Positions 54,427-63,267 are shown, counted from the first letter of the stretch. The stretch: 64,000 nucleotides of DNA from Nocardioides sp. (GCF_004803405.1 NZ_SSXI01000004.1:1-64000), one strand, 5' to 3'. Translations and numbers: made by a program. The notes: generated by a model from the letters alone, not told the origin.

Positions 54427-55398
54427 CGGATAATTGACCCATCCTGGTGACGGGCGCGACCGACGACGTCGGGGGTGTCAGCAGGACGATCGTCGAGATG
54501 TTGCGCTCACAGGGCCACCCCGTGCGGGCCTTCGTGCGGCGTGACGACGACCGCGCCCACGCTCTCCGCCAGGCAGGGGCCCACGTGTTCGTCGGCGACC
54601 TGCTCGACGTTGCCGCGGCAGTGACCGGATGCCGTCGCGTCTACTTCAGCATTAGTCTGTCGTCGTACTACACCGATGCCGTGTCCTTGATGGCGGCCGC
54701 GGCGCGGGACCACAGCGATCTCGAGGTCTTCGTCAGCATCTCCGACTACGAGCGGTCGTACATGACCTTCGAGCGGATGACTGCACCGGCCGAGGAGCGG
54801 CGAGCGTGGCTCGGTGGACTCGTCAGCGACTGGTCGCCGCAGCAGCGCGCGCACTGGATCGCCGAGCAGGTGCTCAGCTGGTCGGACCTCCCGGTCGTCA
54901 ACGTGAGAGCGACCATCTTCGCCGAGAACCCGATCCTCACCGGGTTGGCGCTCCGTCCGCTGAGCAGCGGCGAGCTGCGCCTGCCGTTCGGCAGCCAGCG
55001 GCTCGCGCCGATCGCCGGTCGCGACGTGGCGGAGCTGTGCGCGAGCATCCTCGTCGACCCCGCGCCGCACCTGGGAGCGTCCTACGAGCTTACTGGTCCC
55101 GACCTGAAGGACATGCACGGGTTCGCCGAGGACTTCGGAGCCGTCCTCGGCCGTGAGGTGACCTACATCGCCGAGGAACGTGGAGGCCTGGAACGAGACC
55201 TACGTCGACGCGGTCCTGTCCGAGCGGCCCCATGTGGCCGAACACCTGAAGACCCTGACCAGGCTGGTCGCCGGCGGGCGGTACGACGTGGTCACCAACC
55301 AGCTGGAGACCCTGCTCGGCCGCGCACCCACGCCCGTGCGGTCGGCCCTGCAGATCAATCCGCGCCTCCGGGCGCTCACGGCTGCTCCGACCGACTGA
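54423..55398 (+). pseudogene. Broken NmrA-like NAD(P)-binding oxidoreductase gene
   Basis: The ATG at 54423 overlaps the epoxide hydrolase stop, as in every functional junction of this operon. It reads MTDN and then TGA at 54435, followed by the family motif PILVTGATDDVGG; a CGA to TGA change would explain it. The NmrA/SDR-a body continues to about 55172 (YIAEE). There an extra base shifts the frame: VEAWNETYVDAVLSERPHVAEHL continues from 55174 in the next frame to the stop at 55396-55398. Restoring both gives a full protein of about 324 residues. A GTG at 54447 could re-initiate but would still meet the frameshift. A sequencing error could explain either change, less easily both. Confidence 0.78.
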
Positions 55399-55452
55399 GC
55401 TGCTCGTCCGCGGCGCGCTGTCGAGCAGCCGAGAGAGCCTGGGCCTGAGAAG

Positions 55453-55492
55453 CCAGTGGTCCGCACGCCGGGACCGGCGTGCGGACCACTGG
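55453..55492. terminator. Perfect 18-base-pair bidirectional terminator hairpin
   Basis: CCAGTGGTCCGCACGCCG (55453-55470) pairs without mismatch with CGGCGTGCGGACCACTGG (55475-55492) around a 4-base loop. It is the strongest hairpin noticed in the window and lies between convergent operons. Confidence 0.85.
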
Positions 55493-55513
55493 TGCCCCTC
55501 GGTCCCCCAGGCG

Positions 55514-56695
55514 TCAGGCGACCTCGAACAGCCCAGCGGCGCCCATGCCCGTAGCGGCGCACATCGTGGTGACGACGTACTTCGCGCCGCGCCGCTTGCC
55601 CTCGATCAGCGCGTGTCCCACCTGGCGGGCTCCGGTCATCCCGTACGGGTGGCCGATGGAGATCGCGCCACCGTTGACGTTCAGCAGCTCATCGGGGATG
55701 CCGAGCTGGTCGCGGCAGTACGCAACCTGCACGGCGAAGGCCTCGTTGAGCTCCCACAGGTCGATGTCGCTCACCTTGAGGCCGAACCGCTCCAGCAACC
55801 TCGGAACAGCGAAGATCGGGCCGATGCCCATCTCGTCGGGCTCGAGACCGACGCTGGTGTAACCACGGAAGTAGCCCAGGGGCTCCAGCCCCCTGCGCTC
55901 GGCCGCCTCGGCGCTCATGACGACAGCGGCCGAAGCCCCGTCTGAGAGCTGGCTCGCGTTGCCGGCGGTGACGCAGCCGTTCTCCCGAGCGACCGGCTTG
56001 AGTGCCTGAAGGCCCTCGAGCGTGGTCTCGGGACGGTTTCCCTCGTCCTTCGTGAGGGTCACCGTCTGGTACGACACCTCGCCGGTCTCCTTGTCGACGA
56101 TCTTCTTCGACGTCTCCATCGGCACGATCTCGTCGTCGAACTTGCCCTCGGTTTGGGCACGAGCAGTCCGCTCCTGGCTTCGCAGGGAGAGCTCGTCCTG
56201 GATCTCCCGGCTGACGCCGTACCGGTCGTAGACGACCTCCGCGGTGTCGATCATGTGGGTGTAGTAGTCGGGCCGGTTCTTCTCGATCCACGGTTCCGGG
56301 GTCATGAACTGGAAGCCCGGGACCTGGACCATGCTGATGGACTCGACACCGCCGCCCACGGCGATGTCCAGGTCTTCGTTGAGCACCTTGTACGACGCGA
56401 AGGCGATCGCCTCCAGGCCGGACGTGCAGAACTTGTTCAGGGTGCTTCCGGGCACGGTCACCGGCAGGCCCGCGCGCACCGAGATCTGACGGGCGATACC
56501 GCCGGCTGCGATGTCGGAGGGCATGGCGATGCCGACGGTGACGTCCTGGACCTCGTCGGGGGCGATTCCGGCGCGCTCGACGGCGTGCTTGACGACGTGC
56601 CCGCCCATGGTGGTCGGGTGGGTGTCGTTGAAGGCGCCCCGGTAGGCTTTGCCGATCGGAGTGCGGGCGGTTGAGACGATGACAGCTTCACGCAT
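55514..56695 (-). CDS. Thiolase (acetyl-CoA acetyltransferase family)
   Basis: A 393-residue thiolase with Cys90 in NKFCTSGLE, His in [10 protein letters not shown] and a second Cys in [13 protein letters not shown], so catalytic residues are present. The usual CxGGGxG near the end is changed to CAATGMG. It follows the crotonase at 56759-57577 after a 63-base gap, giving a hydratase-thiolase operon under the promoter at 57606-57634. It should cleave a 3-ketoacyl-CoA. It is clearly different from the thiolase at 30394 (different active-site context). Confidence 0.92.
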   Translation of the reverse strand: MREAVIVSTARTPIGKAYRGAFNDTHPTTMGGHVVKHAVERAGIAPDEVQDVTVGIAMPSDIAAGGIARQISVRAGLPVTVPGSTLNKFCTSGLEAIAFASYKVLNEDLDIAVGGGVESISMVQVPGFQFMTPEPWIEKNRPDYYTHMIDTAEVVYDRYGVSREIQDELSLRSQERTARAQTEGKFDDEIVPMETSKKIVDKETGEVSYQTVTLTKDEGNRPETTLEGLQALKPVARENGCVTAGNASQLSDGASAAVVMSAEAAERRGLEPLGYFRGYTSVGLEPDEMGIGPIFAVPRLLERFGLKVSDIDLWELNEAFAVQVAYCRDQLGIPDELLNVNGGAISIGHPYGMTGARQVGHALIEGKRRGAKYVVTTMCAATGMGAAGLFEVA

Positions 56696-56758
56696 CGATG
56701 AGTCCTCAGATCAAGAGTTGGTGTTGGATTTCGTGCTGCAGGCAGCGGGCCGGGGCCC

Positions 56759-57577
56759 TCAGCGGCCCACGTAGTTGCCGGAGCGCTTCTCCTTGAAGGA
56801 CGCGAGGCCCTCGACGGCGTCCTCGGTGCCGAGGATCTCCGTGCGGAGCGGCGCGATGGCGTCGAGCGCGGGCTGCAGACCCTCGTCGTGCACCTTCCGG
56901 GCGACGGTGAGCGTGTGCCGGACGCCGATCGGCGCAGCGTTCGCGACCGCTGTGGCCAGTTCGACCGCGCGCTCCTTGAGGCGCTCGATCGGGACCACCT
57001 CCTGGACCAGGCCGATCCGGTGCGCCTCCTGCGCATCGAGGATGTCCCCGGTCAGCAGGTAGCGCATTGCGTTGCCCCAGCCGATGCGGTCGCTCCAGCG
57101 AGCGGCGCCGCCGCCGAACGCGAAGAGGCCGCGCGCGACCTCGGGCTGTCCGAAGAACGTGCCCTCCGCGGCGATGATCATGTCGCCGGCCAGCGCCAGC
57201 TCGAGCCCGCCCGCGAAGCACATGCCATGCACGACGGTGATCAGCGGCTTCGAAAGTCGAGCGCCCTCGGTCCCGAACGGGTCGTACTCGTCAGGGCCGT
57301 AGGTCATGCCCTCGTCCTCGACGAGCTCCTGCAGGCGGGTCAGGTCGGCCCCGGCGCAGTACACCGCGCCCTCGCCGTACAGCACGGCGCAGCGGAGGTT
57401 GTCGTCCTTGTCGTAGCGGGCGTAGATCTCGGACAGCTCCGCGAACATCTCGGGCGTCAAGGCGTTCCGCTTGCTCGTGCGGTTCAGGCCGATCAGCAAC
57501 ACGTTGCCCTGAACCTCTGTCACTAAACCGCCGGTCGCCTGGTCCGGCTCTGCTTGTACGGCTGCACTGCCCGCCAT
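56759..57577 (-). CDS. Enoyl-CoA hydratase
   Basis: About 272 residues from ATG 57577. It is the most typical crotonase here: oxyanion motif YCAGADL, first Glu in FAGGLELALAGDM, second Glu in FFGQPEVARGLF. An extra Gly-Tyr-Asp loop at about 90-105 (YGPDEYDPFGTEG) is characteristic of some actinobacterial EchA proteins. It hydrates a 2-enoyl-CoA. Promoter and operator lie directly upstream at 57606-57634, between this gene and the divergent TetR. Confidence 0.92.
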   Translation of the reverse strand: MAGSAAVQAEPDQATGGLVTEVQGNVLLIGLNRTSKRNALTPEMFAELSEIYARYDKDDNLRCAVLYGEGAVYCAGADLTRLQELVEDEGMTYGPDEYDPFGTEGARLSKPLITVVHGMCFAGGLELALAGDMIIAAEGTFFGQPEVARGLFAFGGGAARWSDRIGWGNAMRYLLTGDILDAQEAHRIGLVQEVVPIERLKERAVELATAVANAAPIGVRHTLTVARKVHDEGLQPALDAIAPLRTEILGTEDAVEGLASFKEKRSGNYVGR

Positions 57578-57605
57578 CTCATGTCCTCTCCTAGGTGGGA
57601 TCACC

Positions 57606-57634
57606 ATGATAGAGAGTGCTCTCTACCGGGTCAA
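57606..57634 (-). promoter_or_regulatory. Promoter with TetR operator for the crotonase-thiolase operon
   Basis: On the minus strand TTGACC (57634-57629), 17 bases, TATCAT (57611-57606). The spacer side contains TAGAGAG-TG-CTCTCTA (57610-57625, plus strand), a perfect 7-base inverted repeat. Eleven of 17 spacer bases match the promoter at 45172-45200. Confidence 0.8.
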
Positions 57635-57693
57635 CCCGACCCTGTTTCCCGACTCGGCAAACGTCCGGCTTCGCCCCGGGAGAGACAGTTCGC

Positions 57694-57699
57694 TATCAT
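57694..57699 (+). promoter_or_regulatory. Probable -10 of the TetR gene, giving a leaderless mRNA
   Basis: TATCAT ends eight bases before ATG 57707, so transcription would start at or next to the ATG. No Shine-Dalgarno sequence is seen. The -35 region is poor (TCGCCC), while GAGAGA upstream partly resembles the operator half-site. Confidence 0.45.
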
Positions 57700-57706
57700 C
57701 GCTCCT

Positions 57707-58300
57707 ATGGCCAGGGCAGCGAAGACGGATGCGGCACCGCGAGAGCGCCTCATGAAGGCGGCGGAGCTGTTTTACACCGAGGGCATTCGGGCGGTCGGCA
57801 TCAACCGGGTGCTCGAGGAGGCGCGTGCGCCGATCATGAGCCTCTACCGCATCTACGGCTCCAAGGAAGGGCTCGTGGAGGCGTTCCTCGCCGACAAGGA
57901 CAAGCGGGTCCGTGCGATGTTCGAGCGCGAGGTCGAACTGATCGCCGACACCCCCAGGGAGCGCGTCTTGGCGATGTTCGACGTCCTCGGGCAGCTGGTC
58001 TCGGGGGCGGACTACCGGGGTTGCGCCTTCATCAACGCCGCGGTCGAGATGGCCGACCCCGACCACCCGTTCGTGGGCATCGCGGTGGCTCACAAGGAGT
58101 TCGTGCGCGAGGCGTTCTCCCGTTATCTCACCGAAGCGGGCCTCCGGGAGACCGAGTCGCTGGCCACGCAGCTGCTGATGCTGGTGGACGGGGTCTTCGT
58201 GAGCGCACAGATGCACTCGGATCACGCCGATACCGCGCTGAAGGGGCGGATGGCTGCGGAGGTTCTCCTCAACGCTGCGTTCGAGGCCCAACCGAACTGA
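57707..58300 (+). CDS. TetR/AcrR family transcriptional regulator
   Basis: A 197-residue TetR protein. The helix-turn-helix is at about 10-58 (RERLMKAAELFYTEGIRAVGINRVLEEA, SLYRIYGSKEGLVEAF). The C-terminal domain (ADYRGCAFINAAVEMADPDHP) is the common TetR_C type found in regulators of acyl-CoA and xenobiotic genes. It is divergent from the crotonase-thiolase operon and its promoter is next to a perfect operator. The same promoter layout before the Mo-hydroxylase operon suggests that it controls that operon too. Confidence 0.9.
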   Translation: MARAAKTDAAPRERLMKAAELFYTEGIRAVGINRVLEEARAPIMSLYRIYGSKEGLVEAFLADKDKRVRAMFEREVELIADTPRERVLAMFDVLGQLVSGADYRGCAFINAAVEMADPDHPFVGIAVAHKEFVREAFSRYLTEAGLRETESLATQLLMLVDGVFVSAQMHSDHADTALKGRMAAEVLLNAAFEAQPN

Positions 58301-58470
58301 GTGACGTCGCGGAGCCTGGCGCGTTCGTCCCAGCGGTTGGCGCTCCCGTACCAGGGCGCGTTGCCTGATCCTCCCTACGGTCCTCAGCAGAGGCTCTGCC
58401 GCAGGCCCCGAAGGGTCGGGTCCCGCGGTCAGCCACAGATCAGGCATCGCATCCAGCGACGGAGGCCACG

Positions 58471-59454
58471 ATGAAGGTCCTGCGCATGCGGGAGTTCGGC
58501 AAGCCGACCCGGGTTCCGGAGCTCGTCGAGTCAGACCCCCCCGAGCCTGCAGGAGGGCAGGTGGTCGTGGCGATGGAGGCCGCACCGATCAACCCGTCCG
58601 ACCTGCTCCTCATCAGGGGCTGGTACGGCCATCGTCCAGCACTTCCCGCCCCGCTGGGCACCGAAGGGGTGGGTCGGATCACCTCGGTCGGCGCTGGCGT
58701 CGACCGCTCTCGTCTCGGCGAGCGGGTGATGATCCTGCCGACCCTGCAGCACGGAACCTGGCAGGAGCAGGTCGCGATCTCCGAGGCCGCAGCCATCCCC
58801 GTCGATCCGGCAGCCGACCTGCTGCAGCTGGCGATGCTCGGCGTCAACCCGATGACGGCCGACCTTCTCCTCCATTCCTTCGTCGACCTGCCATCGGATT
58901 CCTGGGTGGGACAGGCCGGCGGCACCTCGGCCGTCGGTCGCTACGTGATCGCGTTGGCGAAGCAGGCCGGTCTCCGGACCCTCAGCGTCGTACGTCGTCC
59001 CGAGGCCGCCGCGGAGCTCCTCGAGCTCGGCGCCGACGCCGTCGTTGTGGACGGTGAGGACCTCGGCGAGCAGGTTGCGAAGGCGCTCGGTGATGAGCGG
59101 CTGTCGCTGGTGCTCGACCCGATCGCCGGCGAGGCCGTCGGCAAGCTCGCCGCCAGGCTCGCCCACGGCGGCACTCTCGTGAGCTACGGCGGGATGAGCG
59201 GTGCCCCCGTCACCGTGGCGCCGGCGGACCTGATCTTCGGTGACCTCCACGTCCGAGGCTTCTGGCAGAAGCACTGGCTGGACGTCACGCCGGCCGAGGA
59301 GATCACGGCGCAGTACGCCCGGCTGGCCTCACTGGTCGCCGACGGCACCCTCCACGTCCCGGTCGCCGCCTGCTACCACCTCGAGCGGCACCAGGAGGCG
59401 ATCTCACACGCGACGGACGTCGGTCGCGGCGGCAAGGTGCTCTTCACGTGGTGA
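58471..59454 (+). CDS. Zinc-type alcohol dehydrogenase/enoyl-CoA reductase (MDR family)
   Basis: A 327-residue medium-chain reductase. It has the N-terminal GroES-like fold (EAAPINPSDLLLIRG, a pattern of 2-enoyl thioester reductases and quinone reductases) and the Rossmann motif GGTSAVGRYVIALAKQ at about 149-164. No catalytic-zinc Cys/His set is seen, so enoyl-thioester or quinone reduction with NADPH is more likely than alcohol oxidation. RBS GGAGG precedes ATG 58471. The 170-base gap before it holds no clear motif. It is followed by a broken DUF1330 gene. Confidence 0.86.
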   Translation: MKVLRMREFGKPTRVPELVESDPPEPAGGQVVVAMEAAPINPSDLLLIRGWYGHRPALPAPLGTEGVGRITSVGAGVDRSRLGERVMILPTLQHGTWQEQVAISEAAAIPVDPAADLLQLAMLGVNPMTADLLLHSFVDLPSDSWVGQAGGTSAVGRYVIALAKQAGLRTLSVVRRPEAAAELLELGADAVVVDGEDLGEQVAKALGDERLSLVLDPIAGEAVGKLAARLAHGGTLVSYGGMSGAPVTVAPADLIFGDLHVRGFWQKHWLDVTPAEEITAQYARLASLVADGTLHVPVAACYHLERHQEAISHATDVGRGGKVLFTW

Positions 59455-59875
59455 CAGCTGGGAAGGACGGCGGACGCGATCGCGATCGATCCCCGGGGCG
59501 CTGACCTCAAGCGCTTCCTCAGCGAGGATCACGGCGGCCCGGTCGTGATGCTGAACCTGCTGCGCTTCGCCGACGACGGCCGCGCCTCTTATCAGCGCTA
59601 CGTCGACGCGCTCCGGTCGCAGTTCCTGCCTCGCTACGGAGGTGAGGTCCTCTATGTCGGTGACGGCTCCACGACGCTGGTCGGCGAGGACGGTCAGAGC
59701 TGGGACACGGTTCTGCTCGTGCGGTATCCGACGCGCCAGGCTTGCCTTCAGCCAGATGGTGGCCGACCCCGAGTACCAGCTCGTGACGCCGCTGCGCACC
59801 CAAGCGCTCAGCGAGGCGGTGTTGCAGGCGACCGTGGCCTGGAGGGAGGACCGGCCGAGCCCTGAGGTCGGCTGA
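59455..59875 (+). pseudogene. Broken DUF1330 family gene
   Basis: The sequence codes a DUF1330-like protein: AIDPRGADLKRFLSEDHGG, VVMLNLLRFADDGRASYQRY, GEVLYVGDG and TVLLVRYPTRQA in one frame, then FSQMVADPEYQLVTPLRTQAL in the next. One extra base near 59743 (GCTTGCC where GCTGCC restores the frame) breaks it. No ATG or GTG lies upstream of the first motif; GGAAGGA at 59461-59467 is followed by ATC where ATG is expected. The gene therefore probably lacks a normal start as well. It could alternatively be a sequencing error plus a rare start codon. Function of the family (small stress-type ferredoxin-like fold) is unknown. Confidence 0.68.
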
Positions 59876-59902
59876 GAGCCGATCGTGGGAGCGGACGTCC
59901 CC

Positions 59903-60778
59903 TCACGCCACCGAGTTCAGCAGCTCCGCGGGCACGTCGGGACGCTCCAGCGCGACGAAGTGACCGGCGCCCGCGACCTCGGTGAACTCCGCGGCGGCGA
60001 GCAGCTGCTTGTTGGCTTGTCGATCCGACCGGCGGGACCAGTCCCTCTCGCCGTACACGAGGTGGATCGGTGCAGCGACCTCGGTGTAGCGCGAACGGGC
60101 GGTGATGAGGCTAGGGAGGTTGCCATACACCGCTCGGGCTACCGCCGCGTAGCCAGGTCGGCGGCCGACCTTGAGCAGTTCATCTAGGTAGTCGGGGCGC
60201 AGCGCACTCTTGTCGGCGAGACCGCCGCGGAGGACCGCGCGCATGATCGGCTTCGGCTCCACGCCTGCGAGCGTCGGTCCGATGCCCGGAGCGAGGACGC
60301 CAGCGATGATCAGCCGGGCGAGAAGGCTGGACCTGCTGATCCCTGCCCTGTAGTCGTAGGGGTTGATCGAGATGACCCGGCGGACGCGCTCTGGCAGGTC
60401 CGCTGCCGTCGTGAGGGCGAGTACGGCGCCCATTGACTCGCCGAGAAGTGTCACGTCCCGCAGATCGAGTTGCAACATGAGCTCCTTGACGGCTGCCCGC
60501 ATCGCAGGCTCGTCGTGGGAGGCGCCGGGGACGATCTCGGAGTACCCCATGCCTGGTAGGTCGAGGGCGTACACCGTGTAGCGGTCCTGGACCAGTGGAA
60601 TCAGGTGGCTGAAGTGCTCGGCCTGGGTGCGCACGGTATGGAGCAGGACGAGCGGCGAACCTGTCCCGCCGGCGAGGTAGCGCAGTCGGCCGTGGCCCTG
60701 CGTTCCCGGGGCGGTCGGGTCGAGGAAGTGGCTGCTGGTTCCCGCGATTCGGATCGTCGACTCAGTTTCGCTGGACAT
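59903..60778 (-). CDS. Alpha/beta hydrolase
   Basis: A 291-residue hydrolase from ATG 60778 (MSSETESTIRIAG). The nucleophile is in LLGESMGAVLALT, the oxyanion turn in LVLLHTVRTQAEHF, and His in VAGAGHFVALERPD; the acid is likely in YGERDWSRRSDRQ. The fold matches the ester/C-C hydrolase group that includes 2-hydroxymuconate-type hydrolases, but the substrate cannot be assigned. It lies between a broken gene and the MFS gene, whose stop is 67 bases away. It is probably in the same transcript as the MFS gene. Confidence 0.87.
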   Translation of the reverse strand: MSSETESTIRIAGTSSHFLDPTAPGTQGHGRLRYLAGGTGSPLVLLHTVRTQAEHFSHLIPLVQDRYTVYALDLPGMGYSEIVPGASHDEPAMRAAVKELMLQLDLRDVTLLGESMGAVLALTTAADLPERVRRVISINPYDYRAGISRSSLLARLIIAGVLAPGIGPTLAGVEPKPIMRAVLRGGLADKSALRPDYLDELLKVGRRPGYAAVARAVYGNLPSLITARSRYTEVAAPIHLVYGERDWSRRSDRQANKQLLAAAEFTEVAGAGHFVALERPDVPAELLNSVA

Positions 60779-60845
60779 GGTCGTCTCCTCAGACGTGTGG
60801 TTGGACGTTGTGCGGCCTGGTCGGTGCGACGGCACGTATCCGTGC

Positions 60846-62264
60846 TCAGTGCGCCAGGACCACGGCATCGGTCTGCTCCGTCTCCGGGGTTCGCTCGTTG
60901 GTCATGGTGAGCGCAGCGACCGACGAGGCGAGTGCAGTGGCCGCGATGAACAGCCAGGCCCACCTGACGGTGTCCAGGTTGGCGACGCCGGTGTCGAGGA
61001 TGCCGACCAAGATGGCGACGCCGAGGACGAGTCCGACCTGGCGGGCCATGCTGATGATGCCGCTTCCGGTGGACGACTGTGCCGGTGGCAGGGTGGCGGT
61101 CGCGGCTGCGACCAGGTTCGGGAGTCCGAGACCGACTCCGGCGCCGATGATGAGCCATCCGGGAAGCACGGTGCTCCAGTAGGACGGGTCAGTCGTGAGC
61201 CCGACGAGCAGCAGGGTCGCGCCGACGGCGACCACCACGCCGCCCGTGGCGATCAGCCGTGACGGGTGGAAGTGGCCGAACAGCCGGCCCGCGAGAATGC
61301 TGGCGACAGGTACGACGAGCGGGCCGGCGGCGATCGCGAAGCCGGTTTCGAGTGCGGAGAACCCCCAGACCTGCTGCATCCACAATATCGCGAGCAGGAG
61401 CGCCGCCCCGAAGCTGCCGTTGAAGAGCAGCGTGGCGATGTTGACCGAGGTGAAGGACCGCACGCGGAACAGGCCGGGATCGATCACGGGATTCGGGTGA
61501 CGTCGCGAGAAGGCGACGAAGACCAGGAGCGCGGCGGCCGCTGCAACGAAGGCGCTGATGGTGCGGTTCGACGACCAGCCCCAGTCGTTGCCCTGCACGA
61601 GTCCGAGAACCAAGGCGCCGACGGCGACCGCGAGCAGCAGTGCGCCGATCAGGTCCGGCCGCGGAGCGCCTTCGTTGTGGCGGGCGTCCGGGACCAGGCG
61701 CATGGCAGCCGCCATCAGCGCGATGCCGACCGGCACGTTGACCCAGAAGGCCCAGTGCCACGACAGTTGGACCAGTACCCCGCCCGCGGCGGGGCCGAGC
61801 GCGGCTGCGATAGCGCCGCTCAGAGCCCACCCCCGCGCCGCGGAAGGGCGGCGCTCGGGTGGGAGAGCGGCGAGGAGGAGACCGAGGCTCGCCGGCGTCA
61901 TGACGGCCGCGCCGACCGCCTGAAGGGCGCGCAGCGCCACCAGCGTCCAGACGTCGTCGGCGTACCCGCAGGCCAGGCTGGCGGCAGTGAACAGCGTGAG
62001 ACCGGCGATGAATCCGCCCTTCTGGCCGTAGCGGTCGGCGACGCGGCCCGCCGGGATGAGCAGCGCAGCGAACACGACCGCATAGGCGTTGAGGATCCAG
62101 CTGAGGTCGCCGAGGGAGGGCGGATGAACGGCGCCCGTACTGAAGTCGCGACCGATGTCGTCGAAGGCGACGTTGACGATGAACAGGTCGAGACCGGCGA
62201 GAAAGCTCGCGCCGGTCAGGATCGCCATCACCGCGAGCGTGCGCTGCTGACTTGCCGACTGCAT
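60846..62264 (-). CDS. MFS transporter, DHA2 (EmrB/QacA) family
   Basis: A 472-residue 14-helix exporter. Typical segments are FLAGLDLFIVNVAFDDI at the first helix, GRVADRYGQKGGF between helices 2 and 3, LVALRALQAVGAAVMTPASLGLLL in helix 4, and ALGPAAGGVLVQLSWHWAFWVNVPVG for motif C. It is related to the protein at 22397-23818 in family and position relative to an HxlR gene. It likely exports a hydrophobic compound or intermediate. Its ATG overlaps a small inverted repeat (GACTGCATAGTC) in the spacer to the HxlR gene. Confidence 0.9.
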   Translation of the reverse strand: MQSASQQRTLAVMAILTGASFLAGLDLFIVNVAFDDIGRDFSTGAVHPPSLGDLSWILNAYAVVFAALLIPAGRVADRYGQKGGFIAGLTLFTAASLACGYADDVWTLVALRALQAVGAAVMTPASLGLLLAALPPERRPSAARGWALSGAIAAALGPAAGGVLVQLSWHWAFWVNVPVGIALMAAAMRLVPDARHNEGAPRPDLIGALLLAVAVGALVLGLVQGNDWGWSSNRTISAFVAAAAALLVFVAFSRRHPNPVIDPGLFRVRSFTSVNIATLLFNGSFGAALLLAILWMQQVWGFSALETGFAIAAGPLVVPVASILAGRLFGHFHPSRLIATGGVVVAVGATLLLVGLTTDPSYWSTVLPGWLIIGAGVGLGLPNLVAAATATLPPAQSSTGSGIISMARQVGLVLGVAILVGILDTGVANLDTVRWAWLFIAATALASSVAALTMTNERTPETEQTDAVVLAH

Positions 62265-62325
62265 AGTCAGGTACCGTAGAGATCTGGCTATGGATAACGC
62301 AAGTCAGACCCTGTAAGATGTGCTC

Positions 62326-62796
62326 ATGTCCGTGCAAGTGGCAGGAGTGCTGGCCGAGCGGGGTGACCGCGCCCTGGGGGACAGGTGCCCGTTGGAGCGC
62401 ACTCTGGGCCTGGTCGGCAACCGCACCGCGCTGCTGCTGATCCGCGAGGCGTTCTACGGCGCGACGCGATTCGACCAGCTCTGGCAGCGGGTCGGCGTCA
62501 CCGAGGCGGTCGCGGCGCAGCGGCTGCGCGGTCTCGTCGCGGCCGGGGTGCTTGAGAAGCAGCCCTACCAGGAGCCGGGCCAGCGCACCCGCCACGAGTA
62601 CGTCCTGACGCCCGCCGGGCACGACCTGACGCCGGTGGTCCTCGGCCTGCTCCAGTGGGGCGCGATCCACGCGCCGGACGACGGTGGCGTGGCGATGACC
62701 CACGTCGGCTGCGGTGCCGAGGTTCGGGCGGCGGTGCGCTGCGCGGCCGGCCATGACGTGGCTGAGTCAGAGGTCCTCGTCGCAACCCGCAAGTGA
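62326..62796 (+). CDS. HxlR family transcriptional regulator
   Basis: A 156-residue winged-helix protein from ATG 62326; GTG 62320 is an alternative. HxlR signature: CPLERTLGLVGNRTALLLIREAFYGATRFDQLWQRVGVTEAVAAQRLRGLVAAGVLEK. Unlike the HxlR at 23893 it has only a short C-terminal tail, with three Cys residues (HVGCGAEV, RCAAGH) that might sense redox or metal. It is divergent from the MFS gene and probably represses it. The 61-base spacer contains TATGGATAACGCAA, similar to the GTGGATAATCAA in the first MFS/HxlR spacer. Confidence 0.87.
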   Translation: MSVQVAGVLAERGDRALGDRCPLERTLGLVGNRTALLLIREAFYGATRFDQLWQRVGVTEAVAAQRLRGLVAAGVLEKQPYQEPGQRTRHEYVLTPAGHDLTPVVLGLLQWGAIHAPDDGGVAMTHVGCGAEVRAAVRCAAGHDVAESEVLVATRK

Positions 62797-62800
62797 CGGG

Positions 62801-63238
62801 ATGGTGACGATGAGCGGGGGCGAGGAGCTGAGACTCGAGAGCCTGGTCGGCGCGTGGCGGCTCAGGTCGGCCGTTGCTACGGATGCCAACGGCAGGACGT
62901 GGAATCCGTTCGGGGAGGAGCCGGAAGGGATCCTGCTCTACACCACGGACCGGTGGGTCTCAGCCACCATCGCCGCAAGCGGGCCCGAGTCCGGTCGGTG
63001 TTTCTATGCGGGCACGGTGCAGATCGCCGGCGACCGGCTCGAGCATCACGTCGCGGTAGGGCAGCCTCCCTTTGGGCCGGGCACCGTTCAGGTCCGGCAA
63101 GGTCGCCTCGTCGATGACGAGCTGGAGCTCGCCGCTCACGCGACGGATCCTGTGCCGGTGACGACGCGACTGAGGTGGCAGCGCCCCTCGACGGCCGAGA
63201 GTGAGGACGTGTCGACGGACAGCCCCGGCGGTAGCTAA
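62801..63238 (+). CDS. Lipocalin-like domain protein
   Basis: A 145-residue protein from ATG 62801. The start LESLVGAWRLRSAVATDANGRTWNPFGEEPEGILLYTTDRWVS matches the lipocalin-like domain family, whose members fold as a small beta-barrel. It has no signal peptide. Ligand and function are unknown. It starts four bases after the HxlR stop and is likely in the same transcript. The last 20 residues are Ser/Glu-rich and probably disordered. ATG 62810 is an alternative start. Confidence 0.72.
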   Translation: MVTMSGGEELRLESLVGAWRLRSAVATDANGRTWNPFGEEPEGILLYTTDRWVSATIAASGPESGRCFYAGTVQIAGDRLEHHVAVGQPPFGPGTVQVRQGRLVDDELELAAHATDPVPVTTRLRWQRPSTAESEDVSTDSPGGS

Positions 63239-63267
63239 ATGACCGCGCGCATGAGGGGGACCGGCGG

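Noticed and set aside
54435..54437. In-frame TGA of the NmrA-like gene as selenocysteine
   Set aside because: It is codon 5, before the fold begins, where no redox residue is expected, and the gene also has a frameshift. A nonsense mutation is simpler.
58318..58346. Possible fifth copy of the shared promoter element (GGCGCG-T-TCGTCC and GGCGCTCC at the spacing of copy 4)
   Set aside because: It lacks the TTCTATGAG half and TCACRC, and no -10 hexamer lies at 36-37 bases. Resemblance to copy 4 alone is weak in GC-rich DNA.
62262..62325. Clear HxlR operator in the second MFS-HxlR spacer
   Set aside because: Only a 4-base inverted repeat (GACT/AGTC) and a string similar to the first spacer were found; too weak to list as a site.
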